Of a stretch of DNA of 64,000 nt, positions 11,034 to 18,196 are shown in pieces (within the stretch, counting starts at the first letter, position 1; the number at the start of each line of letters is the position of its first letter). Position numbers and translations under genes: made by a program. The stretch is from the NCBI RefSeq assembly GCF_012584515.1, contig NZ_CP051461.1:480001-544000 (forward strand), read 5' to 3'. The notes under the pieces are model-generated. The model saw only the letters and a list, made by a program, of their open reading frames with translations. It searched no databases and was not told where the DNA came from. The stretch is from Polaromonas vacuolata. Its GTDB lineage: Bacteria > Pseudomonadota > Gammaproteobacteria > Burkholderiales > Burkholderiaceae_C.

Positions 11034-11347
11034 AAACGTGTACTTGGCAGACTTGGATTTTTCACGAAGTACACGTGCGCTTTTTTTAGTATGTCGTTGA
11101 CCTCTCGTAAGTGCGCGTTCTCACGCTCAAGCGTACGAAGTCGTTGTTGATCTATCGATAAGGCCGCGCTGGCGGTAACGCCGATGCTAGTGCGGTGTAC
11201 ACGCATCCACTTGTCTAACGTGGAGTAGCCAACGCCAAGCAGCTTGGCTGTGTTCGCAACGGACTGCCCTGGGTGATTTAAAACGTGTTCGACTGCTTGC
11301 TGCCTGAACTGTTCACTGTGATGTTTGCTCATGAATTTCCTTTTCAA
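11030..11347 (-). CDS. IS3-family transposase OrfA (copy 2)
   Basis: A 105-residue helix-turn-helix protein almost identical to OrfA of copy 1, with a few substitutions (MSKHH, QSVAN, LSIDQQ). The same seven-A slippery run, at 11081-11087 read on the minus strand, allows the -1 frameshift that fuses it to OrfB. It overlaps the OrfB frame by 4 bases. Confidence 0.92.
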   Translation of the reverse strand: MKRKFMSKHHSEQFRQQAVEHVLNHPGQSVANTAKLLGVGYSTLDKWMRVHRTSIGVTASAALSIDQQRLRTLERENAHLREVNDILKKAHVYFVKNPSLPSTRL

Positions 11348-11403
11348 GGTTTGATTTAAACCTTTAGAGGAACTCTTTGTCTACTTTTTTGACTAGGTCC
11401 ACA

Positions 11404-11596
11404 GATTCACTCAGCGTAAAACAAAGATAAGCGTGTCTCGCCACATGCGTCTTGATGACTGTCGTGCCGTAACAGTTCTTCACGCTGGGCCAGCACAAGA
11501 AAAAAGCAGTTTGAGCGTGTTCAGACTGACACAACGCAAGGCGATCTAATAACGCCGTCAAATGTGGTTAACTTTATTAACGTCGGTTTATCCGTA
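11404..11596. other. Short spacer between IS3 copy 2 and the glycosyltransferase fragment
   Basis: About 190 bases. One minus-strand frame (11364-11561) reads across the IS border, so it cannot be an undisturbed gene. Its sequence (CQSEHAQTAFFLCW...) is not recognised and may be a remnant cut by the IS. Confidence 0.3.
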
Positions 11597-11624
11597 AGCA
11601 CTGCACAAGAAGGTGATTTCTTCT

Positions 11625-12596
11625 TTATTGTGGCAATAAGTTGCCCGCCAGCGCCCGCAGTTCTGGCTCTGCCATCGCGTCTTTGACCGCCACTAGCCAC
11701 AAGTCCAGCCCTAATTCCCGGCGCTTACCCGCTATGGTTTTGAAGCCTGCTGTTTGCAATGCGGTAGTCAAGGTTTTAAGCGTAAAACCACATTTGTGCG
11801 CCATGAAATGATGGCCAGCCGCCAACGCCGCACCATGACCGTACAAAATATCCAGTGGCGTGATGATGCCCGCCTGTGCGGTGTAAGCCGCATCCGTTAA
11901 CTTATCTTCTGCCACCAACGCGCACACGGTCTGCAAGTCTGGACAGGTGATCACCAAGTAACCCGTCGGTTTTAATACCCGCAAGAACTCGGCCAGCACC
12001 ACCGGCACCTCATGCGCGTAAACATGCTCAATGTTGTGTGCCGAGTAAACAGCGTCCATGCTTTGACTTTTTACCGCCGCCATGTCCAGCATAGAACCGA
12101 TGATGTCGGGCTGATTCGCCGGGTCAATGTCTAGTCGAATTTCCTGCCAATCGTTGTTTTGAAATGCCGTCGGTAGCTTGGCACCGTTTTGACGGTGACC
12201 GGGGCCAACGTGCAATATGGTTTTAGTAGCGGCATTGATAGCGGCAATGGCAGGGGTTGGCATGACTGACTGGCTTTCAAATAGTTGAGCATTTAGATTT
12301 TTAAAACACGCTTCTAACTGCTGGACGAATGCTTTGACGTTCATCAACGGCGACGCAAGCATTGTCTGGCGTAGGCTAGACCTATAAAGCGCCAAACGCG
12401 CCTTGTCATTCGCCAGTTCTGTTGCGATACGCAGGTAATCAGCAGTGTCTTTGGCGGATAGTTCTGCCAGTCCGATAGTGCTTAAAAACGCATGCGTTTG
12501 ACGGCTTACCGCTCTGCTTTGCGCTAAGGTGATCACTGGCACACCCATCCACAAGGCCTCGCAACTGGTCAGACCGCCGGTAAAGGGGAAAGGGTC
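11625..12596 (-). pseudogene. 3' part of a split GT41 glycosyltransferase-methyltransferase gene
   Basis: This is the downstream fragment of the gene whose 5' part lies at 15266-16521. It begins with the end of the GT41 (SPINDLY/O-GlcNAc-transferase-like) catalytic domain (PFTGGLTSCEALWMGVPVIT). It then runs into a class I SAM-dependent methyltransferase domain: ILHVGPGHRQNG as motif I, YSAHNIEHV, then EFLRVLKPTGYLVITCPD. Removing the IS66 element and one copy of its 8-bp target duplication restores one open frame of 2220 bases (739 residues), with the junction reading LDPFPFTGG. The open frame that continues upstream into the IS is an artefact of the insertion. On its own this half lacks a natural start. 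Methylation of a sugar added by the same polypeptide is an inference from the fusion. Confidence 0.88.
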
Positions 12597-12681
12597 GTAA
12601 GCGATCCAAGAACGCCAGACTTGAAAGACGAAGTCGAATTTGTCAAGCTTGGCCCATCTCAACTCAGATGGAAAAGCAACG

Positions 12682-13194
12682 ATGCAAGCACAAACGATTT
12701 CATGGGAACAACACGTTACGACAGCCTGGCGCGAGGGCCTCACCATGGGTGCGTATGCCAAGAAGCACGGCCTTGCCGGCTCAACCGTGTACGGCTGGCA
12801 ACAAAAACTGCGCTTGAGACAAGCCACTGCAATTGATGCTGGTGCCCCGGCAAGTTTCAATGCAGCGCCTCAGGACATTGAGCCCAGCGTTGCAGTTTGC
12901 GCGGGCAAGTTTCTAGCCCTGCGCATCACAAGCGGCAAGCCCGATCAGAGCGCGCAGTCCATCGTGCGCGCACCGGCGCGCTGTGCACTGCCTGCACCGC
13001 CTGCACCGCCTGCACCGCCTGCACCCTGTGCGCCGATTGTTGAACGCACTGGTGCTGCGTCCAACCCCAGCCATATTCACACCCCCCACAACTGGACGCT
13101 GATACTGCCGGGCTCCATACGACTACAAATGCAGGCACCCCCCGAGCCGGCCTGGCTCATTGCATTGAGTTGCTGCGCACAAGGCGTGCACTGA
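12682..13194 (+). CDS. tnpA: IS66 accessory protein TnpA
   Basis: The first gene of the IS66 module is a helix-turn-helix protein (residues about 5-45, GLTMGAYAKKHGLAGSTVYGWQQ) with a proline/alanine-rich stretch in the middle (APPAPPAPPAP). IS66 elements need this small protein together with TnpB for transposition, although its biochemical role is not settled. I prefer the ATG at 12682. A TTG at 12640 would add 14 residues. The stop overlaps the start of tnpB. Confidence 0.85.
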   Translation: MQAQTISWEQHVTTAWREGLTMGAYAKKHGLAGSTVYGWQQKLRLRQATAIDAGAPASFNAAPQDIEPSVAVCAGKFLALRITSGKPDQSAQSIVRAPARCALPAPPAPPAPPAPCAPIVERTGAASNPSHIHTPHNWTLILPGSIRLQMQAPPEPAWLIALSCCAQGVH

Positions 13195-13550
13195 TGCACC
13201 CCGGCTGCACCCTTGAGCAGGTCTACCTGTACCGCGAAGCCATCGATTTCAGGAAAGCCATCGACGGCTTGAGCGTTCTGGTCGAACAAGAGCTGGGCTT
13301 AAACCCGTTTGCCATTGCCCTGTACGTCTTCACCAATCGCCAGCACAACAAGATCAAAGCCTTGTACTGGCACCGCAACGGCTTTTGTCTGTGGCAAAAG
13401 CGATTGGAGGCAGACAAGTTTGCGTGGCCGCGTGATGAACAAGAGGCCACAAGAGTCATCAGCTTGCAGGAGTTTGGCTGGCTGCTCGAAGGCTTCGATT
13501 TGTGGCGAAATAAACTTCATAAAACCCTCGATTTTGCGTCCGTTTCATAG
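13194..13550 (+). CDS. tnpB: IS66 accessory protein TnpB (IS66 Orf2 family)
   Basis: A 118-residue protein of the IS66 Orf2 family. It begins MHPGCTLEQVYLYREAIDFRKAIDGLS and contains FTNRQHNKIKALYWHRNGFCLWQKRLE, the family's most conserved block. The ATG overlaps the tnpA stop (TGATG), so the two are translationally coupled. This TnpB is unrelated to the IS605 TnpB nuclease. Confidence 0.93.
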   Translation: MHPGCTLEQVYLYREAIDFRKAIDGLSVLVEQELGLNPFAIALYVFTNRQHNKIKALYWHRNGFCLWQKRLEADKFAWPRDEQEATRVISLQEFGWLLEGFDLWRNKLHKTLDFASVS

Positions 13551-13571
13551 GGGAATTCGTTAAAATACAGC

Positions 13572-15239
13572 ATGTCCTTTAACTCCTTGGAAACCCCCTT
13601 TACTCCTCTGAAGATCGTGTTTCCAAAGATCCCTGAATCGAGCGTTTTGCCCGCCAATATTGAGGCCCTCAACGAGGCTCTCAAAACGTTGCTGGTAGCC
13701 CAGCAAGCGGCCTGCGAGCAAGCGGCACAATTGGCCTACCAGCACGCCGTCCAGGCCATTCGGCTGGATGCCCATGAATACATTGTCCGCATGCTGGAGC
13801 AAGCCGTGCTGGCGCGCCAACGCATGTTCGGTGCCAGCTCCGAGCAGTTGTCCGCCCAGAGCCGCTTGTTTGATGAGGCAGAGGCCCTGGCGCAGTCGAG
13901 CACCGAGGCGCAAGACCTCGCCCCCATTGCGGCTGAAGTGCTGCCAGCCGTTAAGCTCGCCCGCGGCAAGCGCGCTCCTTTGCCTGCCCAGCTGGAGCGG
14001 GTCGATGTGGTGCACGATGTGCCCGAGTCCGATCGCACCTGCCCCTGCGGCACCCCGATGGTGGAAATCGGCCAAGACATCAGCGAACAACTCGACATCG
14101 TGCCCATGCAGGTACGCGTGCTGCGCCACATCCGCAAGCGCTACGGCTGCCCCGGCAGCTTGCACGCACCCATCACTGCCGACTTGCCAGCGCAGCCACT
14201 GCCCAAGAGCAACGCCAGTGCCGACTTCCTGGCCATGCTGATAGCCGTCAAGTTCGTCGATGGTTTGCCGCTGGCACGCTTTGAACACGTACTGGAGCGC
14301 CACGGCGCGGCGGTACCGCGCCAGACACTGGCGCGCTGGGTGATTGGCTGCTCACACCTGCTGCAACCGCTGCACAACCTGATGCGCGACATCTTGCTGG
14401 ACGGCTCGCTGCTGTACATGGATGAGACGGTGGTGCAGGTGCTCAAGGAGAAGGGCCGCTCGCCCACATCGAACAGTTATATGTGGGTGCAGACTGGCGG
14501 CCCGCCGGACAAGCCGGTGGTGCTGTATGACTACGATCCGAGCCGAAGTGCCAAGGTGCCCGTGCGTCTGCTGGAGGGCTTCAAAGGTTATTTGATGACC
14601 GATGGCTACGCTGGCTATAACGAAGTCGAGCGCAGCCAGGGAATTGAGCGTCTTGCGTGCTGGGCGCATGTGCGTCGGCGCTTTGTTGATGCGATGCGGA
14701 TCCAGTCCAAGGGCAAACGCGGCAAGGCTGATGAGGCCGTGGCCTTGATTGGCAAGTTGTACGCAATTGAGCGGGCGCTCAAGGATGCCAGTATTGAAGC
14801 CCGGTATCTGGTGCGCCAGAGCCGCAGCGTACCGGTACTGGCTCAGTTGCAGGCGTGGCTGCAGAAAACGCAGCCACTGGTGACGCCCAAAAGTGCGCTG
14901 GGTACGGCGTTGGCCTATATGGGCGATTTGTGGAGTCGGCTTACCGTTTACACGCAGCGTGGAGATCTGCCGATTGACAACAACCGCTGTGAGAATGCGA
15001 TTCGACCCTTTGTGGTTGGTCGAAAGGCGTGGTTATTCAGTGATACGCCAGCTGGGGCGCACTCCAGTGCGGTGATCTATTCACTGGTGCAGACGGCCAA
15101 AGCCAATGGGCTGGAGCCCTATGCCTGGCTGCGCCGGGTGATGCGTGATTTGCCAGCGGCCAAGACCGTCGAAGAGGTTGAGGCGTTGCTGCCGTGGAAT
15201 CTGCGCATACCCGATTTATCGGGTCATATCGCTGGTTGA
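13572..15239 (+). CDS. tnpC: IS66-family transposase TnpC
   Basis: The main transposase, 555 residues. An N-terminal leucine-rich coiled coil and a zinc-finger-like segment (CPCGTPMVEIG...RYGCPG, about 155-195) precede the DDE domain: MDETVVQV for the first Asp, MTDGYAGY for the second, and DNNRCENAIRPFVVGRK with the Glu near 475. The C-terminal tail (LPWNL) is the usual one. All motifs are intact. The stop lies 26 bases from the right end of the element. Confidence 0.96.
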   Translation: MSFNSLETPFTPLKIVFPKIPESSVLPANIEALNEALKTLLVAQQAACEQAAQLAYQHAVQAIRLDAHEYIVRMLEQAVLARQRMFGASSEQLSAQSRLFDEAEALAQSSTEAQDLAPIAAEVLPAVKLARGKRAPLPAQLERVDVVHDVPESDRTCPCGTPMVEIGQDISEQLDIVPMQVRVLRHIRKRYGCPGSLHAPITADLPAQPLPKSNASADFLAMLIAVKFVDGLPLARFEHVLERHGAAVPRQTLARWVIGCSHLLQPLHNLMRDILLDGSLLYMDETVVQVLKEKGRSPTSNSYMWVQTGGPPDKPVVLYDYDPSRSAKVPVRLLEGFKGYLMTDGYAGYNEVERSQGIERLACWAHVRRRFVDAMRIQSKGKRGKADEAVALIGKLYAIERALKDASIEARYLVRQSRSVPVLAQLQAWLQKTQPLVTPKSALGTALAYMGDLWSRLTVYTQRGDLPIDNNRCENAIRPFVVGRKAWLFSDTPAGAHSSAVIYSLVQTAKANGLEPYAWLRRVMRDLPAAKTVEEVEALLPWNLRIPDLSGHIAG

Positions 15240-15265
15240 AACACTGGGGTTTGTGGAGCGCTTAC

Positions 15266-16521
15266 AAAGGGTCTAACGCAATATCAATATCGGCATATTG
15301 CTGGAGCATGTCCGCATGGAAAGACGGGCCACGCAAACTAAGGCGCTCAGGGTCAATGCCGCGCTCTGCGAAGGCCTCGGTCACCGACTGACGCAAAGCC
15401 TCGTCATTAAAGCTACGCCATTTAAGGATGAGCCGAGAGTTAGGTACAGAGACAAGAACTTGCGCCCAAACATCAAACACCCTGGAGTTGTATTTGCCCG
15501 TGTTGTTAAAACTGCCAAAAGTAACGAAGCCATTATTAAGACAAGGCGGGGGTGATAACGCTGGCGCGAACGGGACGGGTTGATAGCACAGACGGCCAGC
15601 CGGCAACCGCACCAAGGTTTCCACAAACTGCTGCTCGGCGCCCGGTGGGGCATGCCATTCGTCTAGCAGCACAGCATCCATATAGGCCAGACCGGTGGTG
15701 GCAAAGTAACCCAGCCACGAGACCTGAACCGGAGCCGGGCGATGCGCAAAAACCGTCAAGCGTGAACCCGCGGTGTGACCGGATAAATCAACTAAGACAT
15801 CAATCCCATCTTGCCGAATCAACTCAGCCAGCGCTGTGTCATTTAAAGCCGCTACATCCCGCATCTGGCAACTGCCAGCAATAGCTGTCGTAACCCAATC
15901 CTTGAGCTGGCCCGCGTAGTAGGCAAAGACTGTGACTTGAGTCACATCATGGGATTGGAGAATATCTTTAACCAAAAGTCCGACAGTGTGCTGACAAAAA
16001 TCTGCCGAAACATAAGCAATCCGCAAAGCACGACCCGATGCTGAGCGAACCAACGGACGCGGCCGAACGCCACCGGCTTGTGCCACAGCCCAGTCACCCC
16101 AGGCACGGGCAGCGGCCAAGCGGTCGGGGTCGGAAACTTCAGGGTCGTATTCCAGACTGACAACTGCATTGCGGCGAATCACCGGCTGCTGAGGCAGGCG
16201 CGCCAACAGCAGTGCATACAGTGCGCGAGATTGGGCATGCTGCCCACTGTCACGCGCAAGATTGGCCAGATTGACAAGCGAGCGCAAATCATCAGGGGCG
16301 ATGACACGGGCACGCTCCAAGCATTCTCTGGCGGGGGTGAGAAAGCCAAAGCTTGACAGTAAAGCACTCACGTCCAGCAGGGCGCTGACATCGTTTGGGT
16401 ATGCCGATGTGATGCTGCGGCATTCAGCCAATAACTCGGCAAAGCGCCCACCTTGGGCATGGGCTTGGGCGGCTTTTAGTAACGGCGGCAGAGCGCTCTT
16501 GGCGGGTATAAGTGTGGGCAA
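15266..16521 (-). pseudogene. 5' part of a split GT41 (SPINDLY-like) glycosyltransferase gene
   Basis: This fragment encodes an N-terminal TPR region (about residues 15-145, with AYPNDVSALLDVSALL and APDDLRSLVNLANL repeats). The first two thirds of a GT41 catalytic domain follow: RIAYVSADFCQHTVGLLV with the family His, VDLSGHTAGSRLTVFAHRPAPVQVSWLGY, and LILKWRSFND with the Lys that contacts the UDP phosphate in relatives. The enzyme class moves GlcNAc or another sugar from a nucleotide sugar onto Ser/Thr of proteins. The frame is cut after ALDP by the IS66 element. The start is a TTG; an in-frame TGA lies 27 bases upstream and no ATG or GTG comes between. It lies next to the S-layer-like gene, separated only by the RAYT gene, so glycosylation of that protein is a fair guess. 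Confidence 0.92.
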
Positions 16522-16675
16522 ACTAAGTCGGTATCCTATGTTTCACAGTGCGCATTTAAATGATTGACGGACGCCATCGTCGTGAATGCTCAGTGTTTAT
16601 TGAATCGCTAATGGTCGCTGGCTTGCGGCTTAACTCAGTGAGTGTCGTTTATCTTTTTTTGGTTTTCTACTAATG

Positions 16676-17833
16676 CTAATTAGCGAGGGTGTTGTTTGGG
16701 CTAACACGACTATTTTTTTCTAACCCGTTTTTAACCCCAAACACAAGCCGAGCAGCCGCCAAACCGCGCAAAGCACGTTGCTGGCGTTGCGCAGCGATTT
16801 CTAGTAGCTTGGCCGGCGTACCTACGGCGCTGGCAAAGTCTTTAAAGAAATGGTCAGCGCAGGCAATAAAAGCCTCCGCATTCATACCTAACCGACTTAG
16901 CAAGGACGGCGTATGCGCCGCAATCACCCCGCGTTTGCCCGGGTGAACAGCGCGGCCCATGGTGTCAACTAGCTCTAAATACTTTTCTAAGCCAAATGGC
17001 ACGGCTTGCTCAAAGCGGCTAGTAACATCAAAAGGCATTAGCGGAGCTTGTGGCAATGCAGACAAAGCAGCCTCAGGCAAAAGACCCGACAAACTGGGCA
17101 ATGCCGGTGCTGCCAAGCGAGCGCTTTCAACTTCACCCATAACCTCTGGCGCCACAACCGGTGCCGATATGGCTAGAAACTGCTGACCTTGCAGCTCAGC
17201 CAGACGCGCATAAATCGAAGTGTGCAGACTCTCAGACAAAGACTCTGCCATACCCGCACGAATCGGGTTCAGGTCCACATAAGCCATGGCCGCTAACAAA
17301 GCTTGTTCGTCCAACAAGGCCTGACTTTTAAAGCGGCCTTCCCAAAATCGACCCGTGCAGTCGTCTTCGGTATTGGCTTGGTGAGCAATTGACTCGTTAA
17401 GTACGCGCATAAACCACGACAAGTCATGCAGGCGCTGACGGTACAACTCAGCAAACGCCATCACCTTGGCGCATTCACTCTCACCCATCTGATCGCGCGC
17501 CGCAGACAGGTAGCGCTGCACCAATAGCGGCCCAGTAAAAAGCTGCGTCCACCGGCGCAACACAGCTTCATGATCCATCGACAACGCCCGCGCTTTATCA
17601 ACACGAAGAACCACGTGGTAGTGGTTACTCATCACCGCATAAGCGGCCACGTCAATGGTGAAAACCGAGGCTAACTCACGAATCCGCGTTTCTATCCAAG
17701 CCCTGCGGTGGTCAAAGTTTTGCTGAGTAGTTTTGTCATGACCGCACAAAAAAGCCCGGCGAACACAGCGATTCACGACGTGGTACCAGGGCGTGTCTGA
17801 CAGTGAAACAAGAGACGATCGGGATCGAGTCAT
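16676..17833 (-). CDS. REP-associated tyrosine transposase (RAYT)-like protein
   Basis: A 385-residue Y1-type HUH protein. The HUH motif is HYHVVLRVD (about residue 72, within YAVMSNHYHVV). The N-terminal WYHVVNRCVRRAFLCG block and the FWEGRFKSQALLDEQALLAAMAYVDLNPIRAGM block are standard for RAYTs, a domesticated branch of the IS200 transposases. These enzymes nick REP palindromes and are usually single-copy residents rather than free transposons. The C-terminal 170 residues are an extension common in the group. No IS ends are visible around it. Short repeats just upstream (17944 and 18047) may be its targets. Confidence 0.88.
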   Translation of the reverse strand: MTRSRSSLVSLSDTPWYHVVNRCVRRAFLCGHDKTTQQNFDHRRAWIETRIRELASVFTIDVAAYAVMSNHYHVVLRVDKARALSMDHEAVLRRWTQLFTGPLLVQRYLSAARDQMGESECAKVMAFAELYRQRLHDLSWFMRVLNESIAHQANTEDDCTGRFWEGRFKSQALLDEQALLAAMAYVDLNPIRAGMAESLSESLHTSIYARLAELQGQQFLAISAPVVAPEVMGEVESARLAAPALPSLSGLLPEAALSALPQAPLMPFDVTSRFEQAVPFGLEKYLELVDTMGRAVHPGKRGVIAAHTPSLLSRLGMNAEAFIACADHFFKDFASAVGTPAKLLEIAAQRQQRALRGLAAARLVFGVKNGLEKNSRVSPNNTLAN

Positions 17834-18110
17834 GCTCGGAACTCTAACAGGCGGTTATCGGTGCTGGTGTTAGTTACCGTCGCTTACATGGGTGGCCTGT
17901 TTTTTTGTCTAAGTGGGATTCGGGGTCTGGGTGGGGCTGATTTACGTGGATGTCGCTTTTATGTCCTTGCCGCACGTTCATCCCCGCCATAAAGGCATCA
18001 AGAATGCCCATCACCTCAATCGCTATGGATTAGCTACATCTCACTAACGTGGATGTCTCTTTTATTTCTTTCATTTCGAAGTCAGAAGTCAGAAGTCGAA
18101 TCCCAAAAGC
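17834..18110. other. Spacer between RAYT and the S-layer-like gene with repeated motifs
   Basis: No gene. It holds two copies of a 22-base motif, acgtggatgtc(g/t)ctttta(t), at 17944-17965 and 18047-18068. Further right, gaagtcagaagtcagaagtc is a small triplication near 18080-18099. Confidence 0.55.
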
Positions 18111-18143
18111 AAAACCCCACTGCCTTGTGAGCAATGGGGTTTC
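18111..18143 (-). terminator. Intrinsic terminator after the S-layer-like gene
   Basis: On the minus strand, gaaaccccattgc and gcagtggggttt form an 11-12 bp stem with a seven-base loop, followed by tgctttt. It lies 54 bases after the stop codon of the S-layer-like gene, fitting a highly expressed monocistronic transcript. Confidence 0.85.
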
Positions 18144-18196
18144 GAGAGGGTTAGCTACACCCTACGCCGAAGCGCGGAATGCATATAAGGAAATAC

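Larger units (their letters stand above)
10163..11403 (-). mobile_element. IS3-family insertion sequence, copy 2 (apparently intact)
   Basis: This element is nearly identical to the one at 3084-4333 and in the same orientation. It is 1241 bp. The right inverted repeat (ttgactaggtccaca) is perfect relative to copy 1. The outermost left bases have changed (agtgaacctag instead of tgtggacctag), which may weaken end recognition. No clear target duplication is seen. Together the two copies bracket 5.8 kb. Confidence 0.93.
12597..15265 (+). mobile_element. IS66-family insertion sequence with 8-bp target duplication
   Basis: A complete 2669-bp element. The ends are gtaagcgatccaagaacgcc on the left and the complement of ctccacaaac...gcttac on the right (gtaagcgctccacaaac), matching the GTAAGCG terminus typical of IS66. 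The direct repeat aaagggtc flanks it exactly (12589-12596 and 15266-15273), so the 8-bp duplication is perfect. It carries the three standard genes on the plus strand, all open. The clean duplication and intact frames point to a recent insertion. Confidence 0.97.

Noticed and set aside
12597..12860. 5' extension of the methyltransferase-fragment frame into the IS66 element
   Set aside because: The frame happens to stay open in the IS left end. The natural upstream sequence is at 15266-16521, as shown by the target duplication.
13023..13060. Repeated cctgcaccg units in tnpA of IS66, considered as a minisatellite or CRISPR-like array
   Set aside because: Only four 9-base units coding Pro/Ala linkers; no spacers.
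13560..14303. 247-codon minus-strand frame opposite tnpC of the IS66 element
   Set aside because: Shadow of a GC-rich real gene that has all transposase motifs on the plus strand.
15931..15946. A second perfect TGTGA-N6-TCACA palindrome (tgtgacttgagtcaca)
   Set aside because: It lies deep inside the coding sequence of the split GT41 gene, where the bases encode DVTQVTV, far from any promoter. Probably coincidence, although it resembles the real candidate at 21306.
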